DNA of 46,016 nucleotides from Clostridium thermobutyricum DSM 4928 (GTDB lineage Bacteria; Bacillota; Clostridia; Clostridiales; Clostridiaceae), in NCBI RefSeq assembly GCF_002050515.1, contig NZ_LTAY01000027.1, positions 1-46,016 of the forward strand, in the 5' to 3' direction. A model generated the notes under the pieces. The model was given only the letters and a program-made list of their open reading frames with translations. It ran no database searches and was not told where the DNA came from. Numbering within the stretch: position 1 is the stretch's first letter; each line of letters starts with the position of its first letter. Below, in pieces: positions 1 to 7,867 of this stretch. Both the position numbers and the translations under genes were made by a program.

Positions 1-282
1 ATATTTATCAGTAACATTATTTATTAGTATTCTTATAATCCAAGTTTTAAAATTCTTAGTTTTTTTTAATTTTGAAATATTTATAAAAGCTTTATAAACT
101 GTTTCTTGGTATATATCACAGGCATCATGTTCATTTTTTACATATAAATAAGCTGTTTTATAAATATAACTACTATGAATTTCTATTAACTTTTTAAAAG
201 CTTCTTTATCTCCTTTTATTGCAATTTTAACTAAATTCTCCTCATTAGACATAGCTTTATCTATTTTAATTACCCCTTCCAT
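1..282 (-). CDS. ECF-type RNA polymerase sigma factor (5' end only)
   Basis: The first 94 codons of a sigma-70 family protein are visible; the gene runs off the left edge. The start at 282 is preceded by AGGGG at 6 nt spacing; an in-frame ATG two codons upstream lies against that site and is less likely. Residues about 14-80 look like sigma region 2: a helical segment beginning EENLVKIAIKGDKEAFKKLI, then the DACDIYQETVYKAF block (core binding, region 2.2) and the KNFKTWIIRILIN block (region 2.3-2.4, -10 recognition). This spacing is typical of small ECF factors with no region 1. An ECF-type promoter directly upstream suggests autoregulation. Region 4 and any anti-sigma gene lie outside the window, so the regulon is unknown. 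Confidence 0.88.
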   Translation of the reverse strand, partial: MEGVIKIDKAMSNEENLVKIAIKGDKEAFKKLIEIHSSYIYKTAYLYVKNEHDACDIYQETVYKAFINISKLKKTKNFKTWIIRILINNVTDKY

Positions 283-327
283 AAACATCCCCTCTCATTT
301 TTAAATCCGGATTTTTAATTACACATA

Positions 328-357
328 TTAGACGTATAAAAAATTTAAAAAGTTTCA
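328..357 (-). promoter_or_regulatory. Candidate ECF sigma autoregulatory promoter
   Basis: On the minus strand TGAAAC (357-352) is followed by 17 bp and then CGTCTAA (334-328), 45 bp upstream of the sigma factor start. The TGAAAC/CGTC pair is the classic signature of promoters read by ECF sigma factors in Firmicutes, which usually transcribe their own genes. The -35 box overlaps the distal edge of the preceding gene's terminator. Confidence 0.7.
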
Positions 358-358
358 A

Positions 359-403
359 AAATAAATTAAGATAATACTTTTGTAGTATTATCTTAATTTA
401 TTT
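359..403 (-). terminator. Intrinsic terminator of the 409-1788 transporter
   Basis: A perfect 19-bp inverted repeat (359-377 and 385-403) with a 7-nt loop begins a few bases after the transporter stop codon. It isolates the transporter from the sigma factor gene further downstream. The stem is almost all A-T and the U-tract is short, so strength is uncertain. Confidence 0.75.
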
Positions 404-408
404 CCTTA

Positions 409-1788
409 TTATATTGTGTTTTCCTCTTTCACTTTAGAATGTTTTTTCCCATAAATAAAATAACTTATTATCAAAATTACAATAATTACAGTTGCAATTA
501 AAATAGTAGACTCTTGTAAATTTGTAATTAGAAACAAACAACAAGCAACTCCTAATGTAGGTAATAACGGAACTAGCGGTGTTTTAAATTCTCTTTTTAT
601 ATTAGGATATTTTTTTCTAAATATAATAATGGAAAATGAAATTAATCCATAAACAATAAGCATAGCTAAACTTGCAAAATTAGCAAGTTGATTTAAATTT
701 ACAAACTCAGCTAAAAGAGCTCCCACTATACCTACTATCCATAGAGCAACATAAGGTACATCTCTTTTATCTTTTTTTCCAAATATCTTAGGTAATAATC
801 CATCTATGCTCATAGTACTCAGTATTTGAGATGTTGAAAAATTTCCCGCAAATATTACTGCAAGTATTCCTATTACACTTCCTAAGGAAACTATCATTTC
901 TATAAACGGCCTATTTGAAAGCTTCAATGCATATGCCAAAGCATCTGATACATTTAAATGTATATATGAAGTTATTCCAGTTAAAACTCCTGAAACTGCT
1001 ACATATATAAATGTACATACTGCTAATGATACTAGAAGCCCTATGGGCAAAGATTTTTTAGGATTTTTTACATAAGGTGCTGCCGATGCTGTTGCATCAA
1101 ATCCACAATATGCGAAAAAAACTGTTGCTGCTCCTGATAAGACTCCTGTTATTTTATATGGTAAAAACGGTATCCAATTTTTTGTATTCATATAGAATAT
1201 TCCCACTATTACAAATAATAAAATAACTCCTATCTTTGTAAAAACCATTATATTATTAACTTTTTTACTATTTTTTGTTCCACATGAAATTATAAACGTT
1301 ATAAATAATATTGATAATACAGCTGGAAGATTTACAATTCCACCTTGAGAAGGGATTGTGGTAAATTCTTTTGAAAAATGTATTCCAAAAGAACCTAGAA
1401 AATTTAATAAATAGGATCCCCAACCTGATGCTACCGTTGCTGTAGCTAAAATATATCCTATTATAATGGCTAATCCAGCCACATATGCGACTATTTCCCC
1501 CATTGTTACATATAGAAATGTATATGACCCACCTGAACTTGGTATTGTTGCACAAAGTTCAGCATAGCAAAGTACTATAATAGCTGCCGCTATTCCTCCT
1601 ATTAGAAATGAAAACATAACACCTGGTCCTGCTTCCTTAGCAGCAACTATTCCTGTTAAAACCATTACTCCTGTCCCTATTACAGATCCAATACTTAAAA
1701 GTGTTAAGTCTAAAGTACCTAAATTCTTCTCACTAGACTTTACGTGCTTTGAAACACTTTTTATATCTTGGGTTTTAAATATACTCAT
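409..1788 (-). CDS. APC-family amino acid permease (YfnA/CAT-like)
   Basis: A 459-residue, very hydrophobic protein with about 12 predicted membrane helices. The N-terminal GSVIGTGVMVLTG (about 33-45) is the helix-1 substrate-binding loop of the amino acid-polyamine-organocation superfamily, and the protein resembles the cationic amino acid transporter/YfnA branch in length and motif layout. A hydrophilic N-terminus of about 25 residues and a short charged C-terminus lie outside the membrane. The start has AGGTG upstream. It lies 86 bp downstream of a second APC transporter on the same strand, with a terminator-like hairpin between and no obvious promoter in the remaining gap, so expression probably depends partly on read-through. 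The substrate cannot be read from sequence; the neighbouring decarboxylase suggests an aromatic amino acid or its amine, but general amino acid uptake is equally possible. Confidence 0.85.
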   Translation of the reverse strand: MSIFKTQDIKSVSKHVKSSEKNLGTLDLTLLSIGSVIGTGVMVLTGIVAAKEAGPGVMFSFLIGGIAAAIIVLCYAELCATIPSSGGSYTFLYVTMGEIVAYVAGLAIIIGYILATATVASGWGSYLLNFLGSFGIHFSKEFTTIPSQGGIVNLPAVLSILFITFIISCGTKNSKKVNNIMVFTKIGVILLFVIVGIFYMNTKNWIPFLPYKITGVLSGAATVFFAYCGFDATASAAPYVKNPKKSLPIGLLVSLAVCTFIYVAVSGVLTGITSYIHLNVSDALAYALKLSNRPFIEMIVSLGSVIGILAVIFAGNFSTSQILSTMSIDGLLPKIFGKKDKRDVPYVALWIVGIVGALLAEFVNLNQLANFASLAMLIVYGLISFSIIIFRKKYPNIKREFKTPLVPLLPTLGVACCLFLITNLQESTILIATVIIVILIISYFIYGKKHSKVKEENTI

Positions 1789-1814
1789 TTAACTTCACCT
1801 ACTTCCATTTGTGG

Positions 1815-1851
1815 AAAAACCAATCCTATATTTAAAATAAGATTGGTTTTT
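1815..1851 (-). terminator. Terminator-like hairpin between the two permeases
   Basis: An 11-bp perfect inverted repeat (1815-1825 and 1841-1851) with a 15-nt loop and flanking A/T runs lies just after the stop codon of the upstream permease. Because the next gene starts at 1788 with little room for its own promoter, the hairpin may act as a partial terminator that lowers expression of the downstream permease. Confidence 0.65.
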
Positions 1852-1874
1852 ATCAGTTTAAATCTATTAACCTT

Positions 1875-3287
1875 CTAAATATCCTTTTTTCTCCAACTTG
1901 GTTTTCTACATTTGTATATGATAAGTGGAATTACTATACTTACTATTGTTGCAATTACTTGGAATCCAATATAGAAAGTATATTGACTTGGTTTAAATAT
2001 TGATGGAGGTATTAAACTAACTAAAATAGTTAGTGATACTCCAAATAATGCTAGTATTGCCACAATCCACATTATACCATTATTTTTAGCACCTAATCTA
2101 AAAGGTCTTTCTATTTCTGGTCTACTATATCTTAATTTAATAGCTGATATACAAATTAATATATAAACAACACAATAAAGAATAGTTGTTGTAATCGTAA
2201 TCATAAAGAATGCACTATTTACATTTGGTATTGCAACGTATGCTAATATAAGAATAGAAACAACTATAGCTTGTATCATTAAGAAAGTTATTGGAATATC
2301 TCTTTTAGTTCTTTTTTGAAATATTCTTGGTAAATTACCTTCTTCAGCAACTTTTATCATTGCTTTAGATGGTCCAAGAACCCAAGCACTCATTTGAGCA
2401 AGTACACCTATTAGTATCATTAATGAAATAATATTATTGAAAATTATAGGTATTCCAAGTCCCTTACAGTAAATAACAAATGGTTGTGTTATATTAGCTA
2501 ATTGAATTTGCCCATTTGGTATAGCATTTGAAACTGTTAATCCAGCAATTAAGTTTAATGCAACTAATATTAATACAGATGCTATAACTGCAATCGGATA
2601 GTTTTTCTTAGGGTTATCAATATTATTAGCATGTACTGATGATATTTCAACCCCTGCAAATATAAATATAATTCCTGAGAAATAAGTTAATGTTCCAAGT
2701 TTATGGAAATTTGGAACTAATTTATGTGCTTGAAATGCTCCTAAGTATCCATGAGGATTTAATCCGAATTTATACGCATAAGCAATACCTAATATAACTA
2801 ACGCAGCAAATGGTATATAAACTCCGATTAAAGCTCCAAAGTTACCTACAACTTTTACCATATCAAATTTTAAGTTAAGTAAAGTAACTCCCCAGAACGA
2901 AACTAAAACACATATAAGAACGAAAATATTATTTTGTGATAAGGAATAATCATTAACTACATATCCTAATAATACCCCTATAGTAGTACCAACCATAACC
3001 ATACCAGTCATCATTTGTACCCATAATAACCAAGAAGTAACAAATCCCCATTTAGGTCCTAATGCTTCTTTAACCCAAACCTGCGGTCCTCCTTCTTTTG
3101 GCCAACCTGTTGCAAGCTCAGCTGCAATTAATGCAATAGGAATTGCAAATATTACTACAGCAGCTATAAAATAAGTTATTTCTGTCCACCCATTTATAGC
3201 TAAAGTAGGAACACTTCTTACAGTACCAAAGAATGCCATTGTAATACCAATAAGTTGAACTAAACTAAGCTTTTTCACTTTATTCAT
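1875..3287 (-). CDS. Amino acid/amine antiporter, TyrP/GadC-like APC permease
   Basis: A 470-residue integral membrane protein with about 12 helices. The N-terminal block with FFGTVRSVPT, then ELATGWPKEGGPQVWVKEAL and GFVTSWLLWVQ, matches the family of decarboxylase-linked antiporters such as enterococcal tyrosine/tyramine TyrP and glutamate/GABA GadC. These exchange an external amino acid for the internally made amine, which consumes protons and helps energise the membrane. It is divergent from a tyrosine-decarboxylase-family gene across a 371-bp shared control region, a standard pairing, so tyrosine/tyramine (or another aromatic pair) exchange is the best guess. Start chosen at 3287 with AGAGGG 9 nt upstream. 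A consensus-like promoter lies about 120 bp upstream. Confidence 0.82.
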   Translation of the reverse strand: MNKVKKLSLVQLIGITMAFFGTVRSVPTLAINGWTEITYFIAAVVIFAIPIALIAAELATGWPKEGGPQVWVKEALGPKWGFVTSWLLWVQMMTGMVMVGTTIGVLLGYVVNDYSLSQNNIFVLICVLVSFWGVTLLNLKFDMVKVVGNFGALIGVYIPFAALVILGIAYAYKFGLNPHGYLGAFQAHKLVPNFHKLGTLTYFSGIIFIFAGVEISSVHANNIDNPKKNYPIAVIASVLILVALNLIAGLTVSNAIPNGQIQLANITQPFVIYCKGLGIPIIFNNIISLMILIGVLAQMSAWVLGPSKAMIKVAEEGNLPRIFQKRTKRDIPITFLMIQAIVVSILILAYVAIPNVNSAFFMITITTTILYCVVYILICISAIKLRYSRPEIERPFRLGAKNNGIMWIVAILALFGVSLTILVSLIPPSIFKPSQYTFYIGFQVIATIVSIVIPLIIYKCRKPSWRKKDI

Positions 3288-3407
3288 GTGACATCGCCCT
3301 CTCTTTTATTTAATTTGTGTAAATATTTTAAACCTATAATTAATAAATCGTAATAAATTTTAATTGATTTGTCTTAATTAATTTGTTAATTACTATCTAC
3401 ACTTTTT

Positions 3408-3436
3408 GTTATAATACTAATTTAAAACCTTGTCAA
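3408..3436 (-). promoter_or_regulatory. Housekeeping promoter for the 1875-3287 antiporter
   Basis: On the minus strand a perfect TTGACA (3436-3431) is followed by 17 bp and TATAAC (3413-3408). This is the best sigma-A match in the 3288-3658 intergenic region and gives a 5' leader of roughly 110 nt for the antiporter mRNA. No T-box or other recognisable riboswitch motif was seen in that leader. Confidence 0.7.
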
Positions 3437-3584
3437 TTTTCAATTTGTTAAAAAATAATATTATTTTTCATTTATTTTTAGTGAATCTTACTTTTTACTT
3501 AAATAATGTTTATTAAATTTATCCAATTGTAAATTATTAATTAAATTTGGTAATTTTTTTAATGAATGTTATGTTTTTACCTTT

Positions 3585-3613
3585 TTGCTTTTATATTTTT
3601 ACTATCTTAGAAT
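3585..3613 (+). promoter_or_regulatory. Promoter for the decarboxylase gene
   Basis: TTGCTT (3585-3590), a 17-bp spacer and TAGAAT (3608-3613) form a reasonable sigma-A promoter. The expected start of transcription near 3620 would leave the upstream ATG at 3623 without a ribosome binding site, supporting translation from 3659. The rest of the 371-bp gap is AT-rich with no other clear site; an 11-base sequence AATGAATGTTA occurs twice (about 3561 and 3622). Confidence 0.55.
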
Positions 3614-3658
3614 CAAATCATAATGAATGTTAAATCTACAAACAAAGGAGTGATTTTT

Positions 3659-5542
3659 ATGGAAAATAAAAAAAATATAAATGTAGATGCTTTATTTCTT
3701 GGACCCAAAGCAGAAAATGAAGAATTCTTTTTAAAGAATTTAACTAAAATGTTTACTGAACATTCTCAATGGAGAAAGAACTTTCATCCTGAAGATGGAG
3801 ATGTAATAACTTCAACTAGAGCTAGAAAAGAAAGTTTTATTGATACTCAATGTAAAACAGAAGAAATGCTTGAAGAGTTATCTTGTAAATTAAGATCTAA
3901 TATGATGCCATGGCATTCTATGAGATATATCGGTCATATGAATACTGATACATTAATGGCCTCTTTATTAGGATATTTTGCAGCTATGCTATATAACGGA
4001 AATAACTGTGCTTACGAGGGTGCACCAGCTACTACAATTTTAGAAGGTGAAGTTGGTGAAGACTTCTGTAGACTCTGTGGAATTGATTCTGATACAGGAT
4101 GGGGACATATATCATTAGATGGTACTACTGCAAATTTAGAATCATTATGGTATATGAGAAATATCAAATCTATTCCTTTTGCTATAAAAAAAGTAGCTCC
4201 AGAAATAGTTGAAGAAATGACAGAATGGGAATTATTAAACCTTTCAGTTAAAGATACTTTAGATTTATTAGAAAAAGTTCCAGATAAATTCGATAAAATA
4301 AAAAATAACTCTGCTAGATGTGATGCAAATTTAATAACTAAGTTAGGTAAATTATTAGTGCCAAAAACTAAGCATTATTCATGGCTTAAGGCCGCAGATA
4401 TCTTAGGCATTGGTGGTGATAGTTTAATTGAAGTACCAGTAGATGAACATTTCAGAATGGATATTACGGCCTTAAAATCAATAATTGAAGAAACAACTAG
4501 TAAAAATATTCCTATATTAGGAATCGTTGCTGTTGTTGGTTCAACAGAAGAAGGTGCTGTTGACCATGTTGATAAAATAATAGAATTAAAAGAATATTTC
4601 CGTAAAAAAGGAATTAATTTCTATTTCCATATTGACGCTGCTTTCGGTTCATATTGTAGATCAATGTTCTTAGATGAAGATTATAACTTTATACCTGAAA
4701 ATCAGTTAAAAACTAAATATAAAGAATATGAAGTATTCCAAAACTGTGAAGCTATAAACTGGCCATCACATGATGTTTATAAAGCTTTTGAAGCTATAAA
4801 AGAAGCTGATAGTATAACTATTGACCCTCATAAAATGGGTTATGTACCATATGCAGCTGGTGGTATTTGTATAAAAGATAAAAGAATTAAGGATTGTATT
4901 TCTTATTTTGCTAATTATACTTTTGAAAAAGGAATGGATATCCCAGTTTTACTTGGAGCATTTACTTTAGAAGGTTCTAAACCAGGTGCTTCTGCTGCAT
5001 CAGTTTGGGCAGCTCATAAGGTTTTACCACTTAACATTTCAGGTTACGGTAAATTAATAGGTGCTAGTATTGAAGGTGCTAACATGTTTTATGACAGAAT
5101 AAATAACCAAAAAACTTTTAAAGTTCTTGATAAAAATATAACTGTCAAAACATTAGTTGATCCTGATTTTAACATGATTAATTTTGCGTTTAACATTGAA
5201 GGGAATACTGATCTTAAATTAATGAATGAACTTACTCACGGATTCTATGAAGAAGCCTCATTCTGTACTAAATTATTTACAAATGAATTCATTACATCCC
5301 ATACTATTTTATCTCGTGATGAATATGGAGATAGTCCTTTGAAATTTGTTAATACATGTGGTATTCCTGAGGAAGAATGGAAAAGAATTGGTTCTGTAAG
5401 TATTTTAAGAGCTACTTGTATAAACCCTTTCTTCTCTGATGAAAAAACTTTCAATGAATATAACGAAAAAATAAGTAAAGCTATAGTTAACGATTTAGAA
5501 ATTGTTTTAAAAAAATTGAATCAAAATAATTTATTAAATTAA
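3659..5542 (+). CDS. tyrDC: PLP-dependent aromatic amino acid decarboxylase, tyrosine decarboxylase family
   Basis: A 627-residue group II pyridoxal-phosphate decarboxylase predicted to remove CO2 from tyrosine, and possibly phenylalanine or DOPA, giving tyramine-type amines in the cytoplasm. DPHKMGYVPY holds the PLP lysine (about K392, preceded by the conserved His), FHIDAAFGSY holds the cofactor Asp, and NNCAYEGAPATT the N-terminal substrate-side block. Length and motif order match enterococcal and lactobacillar TyrDC almost end to end, including HYSWLKAADILGIG and KPGASAASVWAAHKVLPLN. Near the C-terminus the family's LRAS is LRAT here, which may affect substrate preference. The start at 3659 has AAAGGAG 8 nt upstream; a start at 3623 would lack a ribosome site. 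It is divergent from the TyrP/GadC-like antiporter. Substrate is inferred from family resemblance, not proven. Confidence 0.88.
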   Translation: MENKKNINVDALFLGPKAENEEFFLKNLTKMFTEHSQWRKNFHPEDGDVITSTRARKESFIDTQCKTEEMLEELSCKLRSNMMPWHSMRYIGHMNTDTLMASLLGYFAAMLYNGNNCAYEGAPATTILEGEVGEDFCRLCGIDSDTGWGHISLDGTTANLESLWYMRNIKSIPFAIKKVAPEIVEEMTEWELLNLSVKDTLDLLEKVPDKFDKIKNNSARCDANLITKLGKLLVPKTKHYSWLKAADILGIGGDSLIEVPVDEHFRMDITALKSIIEETTSKNIPILGIVAVVGSTEEGAVDHVDKIIELKEYFRKKGINFYFHIDAAFGSYCRSMFLDEDYNFIPENQLKTKYKEYEVFQNCEAINWPSHDVYKAFEAIKEADSITIDPHKMGYVPYAAGGICIKDKRIKDCISYFANYTFEKGMDIPVLLGAFTLEGSKPGASAASVWAAHKVLPLNISGYGKLIGASIEGANMFYDRINNQKTFKVLDKNITVKTLVDPDFNMINFAFNIEGNTDLKLMNELTHGFYEEASFCTKLFTNEFITSHTILSRDEYGDSPLKFVNTCGIPEEEWKRIGSVSILRATCINPFFSDEKTFNEYNEKISKAIVNDLEIVLKKLNQNNLLN

Positions 5543-5573
5543 AATTATATAATTTAGTCCATTATATAATTTT
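5541..5573 (+). terminator. Hairpin at the 3' end of the decarboxylase gene
   Basis: A perfect 13-bp inverted repeat (5541-5553, 5561-5573) with a 7-nt loop spans the stop codon. It is followed by a second stem (5574-5584 with 5593-5603). Both are A-T rich and are probably part of the termination region. Confidence 0.6.
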
Positions 5574-5618
5574 AAGCTAATAAAAATAGCCCATTTATTA
5601 GCTTTACTATAACTTTAT

Positions 5619-5654
5619 AAATAAAAGAGTGCTAATTTTAGCACTCTTTTATTT
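5619..5654. terminator. Strong bidirectional intrinsic terminator
   Basis: A near-perfect 17-bp inverted repeat with core AGAGTGCTAA and A/T runs on both outer sides (5619-5635, 5638-5654). It can end the decarboxylase transcript from the left and the ddh operon transcript from the right. Confidence 0.85.
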
Positions 5655-5925
5655 ATATTCCAAAATGCACAACACAATAGTTACTATCTTTTTCCGACAT
5701 TTTAAAAAAGCTTTCTAACTTTTCTAAAACATATTCTCTTTTTATAATTACTTTATTATATTGTCCACTTTGATAATATCTCTTAGCTATTTCATCATAC
5801 TCAAGTTTATTTTCAAAAGTATATTCTCAAGTTAACTCTCTAACTCCATCTCCGATTGAAAATAAATTTTTCAAAGATTCTATTTCACCTTTTACTTTTT
5901 TTAAGAAAATAAAATGATTATACAT
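5653..5925 (-). pseudogene. Small hypothetical gene interrupted by one in-frame TGA
   Basis: A 91-codon reading frame begins at 5925 with an AGAAGG-like site, 10 bases after the ddh stop codon, and ends TAA at 5653 inside the terminator. It is open except for TGA at 5829-5827 (codon 33, context ELT-stop-EYTFEN). Both halves have protein-like composition: a basic N-terminus (MYNHFIFLKKVKGEIESL) and a charged C-terminal half with tyrosines ending VVHFGI. A single G-to-A change from TGG (Trp) would explain the stop, so this looks like a recent nonsense mutation or a sequencing error. I do not recognise the family. As it stands only a 32-residue peptide would be made. Confidence 0.6.
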
Positions 5926-5935
5926 AGTTTACCTT

Positions 5936-6910
5936 CTATAAAAGTTCTTTTCTTAATTGCTCAGGGCTTTTATTAGAAAGATATCCAAGTGGCATATCAA
6001 ATACTGTTATAGCTCCAGTTTTACCTTCTTTAGCCATCTTATATACACCTCTTGCGTAAGCTACAAGTACACTTGAAGTAAATTCTGGATTACTATCTAA
6101 GTTTAATGAAAATTCTATTTTTTCTCTATTTCCAACTCCAGTAAGTCCAGTTCTTATAACAAATCCACCATGTGGCATACCAACATGATTTTCTTTTAAT
6201 TCTTCTTCACTTATGAAATTAACTTCTGTATCATAATCTGAAAAATAATTTGGCATTTCTTTTATTTCTTTTTCTATTTTTTCTTTAGAAGCTCCTTCTT
6301 CTAAAACAACATAACATAATCTGCTATGCTTTTCTCTAACTGTTAATTCTGGGTTTCCACCATTTCTAACTTTTTCTAATGCTTCTTCTTTAGGAACAGT
6401 ATATTGAATAGCATTTTTAACTCCTTCTATTCTTCTAATTGCATCAGAATGTCCTTGACTTACTCCTTTACCCCAGAATGTATAGTCTTTTCCTTCAGGA
6501 AGTATAGTTTCTCCCATTAATCTCATAATTGAAAATAATCCTGGATCCCATCCAACAGATATTAAACCTAATTTTCCACTAGTTTTTCCTACATTGTCCA
6601 TTTCTGAAAAATAATCTGGAATATTAGCATGAGTATCAAAAGAGTCTACTGTATTAAACATTTCTAATATCATAGGTCCTTGTTCTGGTAAATCTGTTGC
6701 AGATCCACCACAAAGAATCATTACATCTATTATGTCTTTATAATCTGCTATTTTAGCTATGTTTACTGTTTTAATTCCTTCAATTTCTAATCCTTCTCTT
6801 CTAGTAAAAACTGCTTCTAAAGCTATATCTTCATTTTGTTTTATGGCACTTACAACTCCACGCCCTAAATTTCCATATCCTACAATTCCTACTTTTATCT
6901 TATTATTCAT
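5936..6910 (-). CDS. ddh: meso-Diaminopimelate dehydrogenase
   Basis: A 324-residue NADPH-dependent enzyme that aminates L-2-amino-6-oxopimelate directly to meso-DAP, the one-step branch of lysine and peptidoglycan precursor synthesis (EC 1.4.1.16). The N-terminal GIVGYGNLGRGVV is the dinucleotide fold; LCGGSATDLPEQGP, SFDTHANIPDYF, SVGWDPGLFSIMR and WGKGVSQGHSDAIRRIEGV are the characteristic substrate and cofactor loops. The start at 6910 (MNNKIK) has AAGGAGG 5 nt upstream; a start seven codons earlier would put the ribosome site inside the gene. It lies 44 bp after the ThiD-like gene on the same strand, so the two are probably cotranscribed, with the broken small gene at the end. Confidence 0.95.
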   Translation of the reverse strand: MNNKIKVGIVGYGNLGRGVVSAIKQNEDIALEAVFTRREGLEIEGIKTVNIAKIADYKDIIDVMILCGGSATDLPEQGPMILEMFNTVDSFDTHANIPDYFSEMDNVGKTSGKLGLISVGWDPGLFSIMRLMGETILPEGKDYTFWGKGVSQGHSDAIRRIEGVKNAIQYTVPKEEALEKVRNGGNPELTVREKHSRLCYVVLEEGASKEKIEKEIKEMPNYFSDYDTEVNFISEEELKENHVGMPHGGFVIRTGLTGVGNREKIEFSLNLDSNPEFTSSVLVAYARGVYKMAKEGKTGAITVFDMPLGYLSNKSPEQLRKELL

Positions 6911-6954
6911 AACTACCTCCTTGGATAACATTGTTTTTATAATTTTATCACTTT

Positions 6955-7713
6955 TTAACTTTCAATTCCAATAAATCTTTTTGTATTTTTTTCTTCTTTT
7001 TCTATATATTCTTTTCCTGATTTTATTGATGTCTTTAAACTAAAACCTTTTGCTATACTTGCAGCAATAGCTGCTGACATTTTTTCTCCTACTATATATG
7101 TATCTTGAATATTTAAATTTTCACTTTTAAAATACGTTAACTCTTCTCCATCATAAAGAATATCTATTTCATCATCTTCTGACTTTAGGTTTCTTATAAG
7201 TACATTTACAGGACCTAAAGCTTTTAACTTTTCTACTATATCTTCTATTTCATTTATATCATATATTTTAATATCAAGAAGCTCTTCAATATCTTTTTTA
7301 CTTAATATTAAAAGATATGCTAATGGAAAAATTTCTTTTATAAGAGCTTTTTTTTCACTTGAAGATAAGATACTTTCTCCATTTATATTTATTAATTGGG
7401 GATTTACAACTATATTAGGAATACCTCTAGTTCTTCTTAAAGTTTTTCCTACCATTTTTATAGCTTCTGTATTTACAATAGTCCCTATTTTTATAACACT
7501 AAAATCTACTTCCTCAAAAACAGCTTTTATTTGTGATTTTATAATTTCTGGGCTTACTCCTTCTATTTTAAATTTACTCATTTTATTTTGCGCTATTATA
7601 GAAGTAGTTACACTTGAACATAAAATATTGCTCTTTATAAAGGTTTCCATATCTTTTTGTATTCCAACCATACCTATACAATCAGCACTTGATATAGTTA
7701 AAGCTCTTCTCAT
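6955..7713 (-). CDS. Degenerate ThiD-like (HMP-phosphate kinase fold) protein
   Basis: A 252-residue protein of the ribokinase-like ThiD/pyridoxine-kinase fold. The N-terminus (ALTISSADCIGMVGIQKDMETF) follows the ThiD pattern of ALTIAGSDPSGGAGIQADLKTF, and SVIKIGTIVNTEAI and SAAIAASIAKG match later family blocks. Key residues are changed: the S-D-S-G-G-A-G substrate loop is not conserved, the DPV(M) segment reads NPQL, and the catalytic GTGC before SAAIAA is replaced by VGEKM (about 208-212). It therefore probably has no ordinary HMP-P kinase activity and may be a binding or regulatory protein. No other thiamine gene is nearby. Start at 7713 has GGAG 8 nt upstream. It leads a short operon with ddh, separated from the sda genes by a strong terminator. 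Confidence 0.7.
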   Translation of the reverse strand: MRRALTISSADCIGMVGIQKDMETFIKSNILCSSVTTSIIAQNKMSKFKIEGVSPEIIKSQIKAVFEEVDFSVIKIGTIVNTEAIKMVGKTLRRTRGIPNIVVNPQLININGESILSSSEKKALIKEIFPLAYLLILSKKDIEELLDIKIYDINEIEDIVEKLKALGPVNVLIRNLKSEDDEIDILYDGEELTYFKSENLNIQDTYIVGEKMSAAIAASIAKGFSLKTSIKSGKEYIEKEEKNTKRFIGIES

Positions 7714-7817
7714 ATTAATCACTCCTTTTCTCTAATATTTTTATAATTCTTTATATTTTATTTAATTATATCTAAAAAGACTACTTAGTTAATTAAAAAT
7801 ATATGTCAAAATGAAAA

Positions 7818-7853
7818 AGGATATAAGAATTTAATTATAAATTCTTATATCCT
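7818..7853 (-). terminator. Terminator of the serine dehydratase operon
   Basis: Perfect 16-bp stem (7818-7833, 7838-7853), 4-nt loop, followed on the minus strand by five U and a further U-rich stretch. It closes the sdaAB-sdaAA transcript; the ThiD-like/ddh operon downstream must have its own promoter in 7714-7817. Confidence 0.88.
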
Positions 7854-7867
7854 CATAGATTTATATG

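Noticed and set aside
3623..3658. Upstream ATG adding 12 residues to the decarboxylase
   Set aside because: It lies at about the predicted transcription start and has no ribosome site, whereas 3659 has a strong one and family proteins begin near there.
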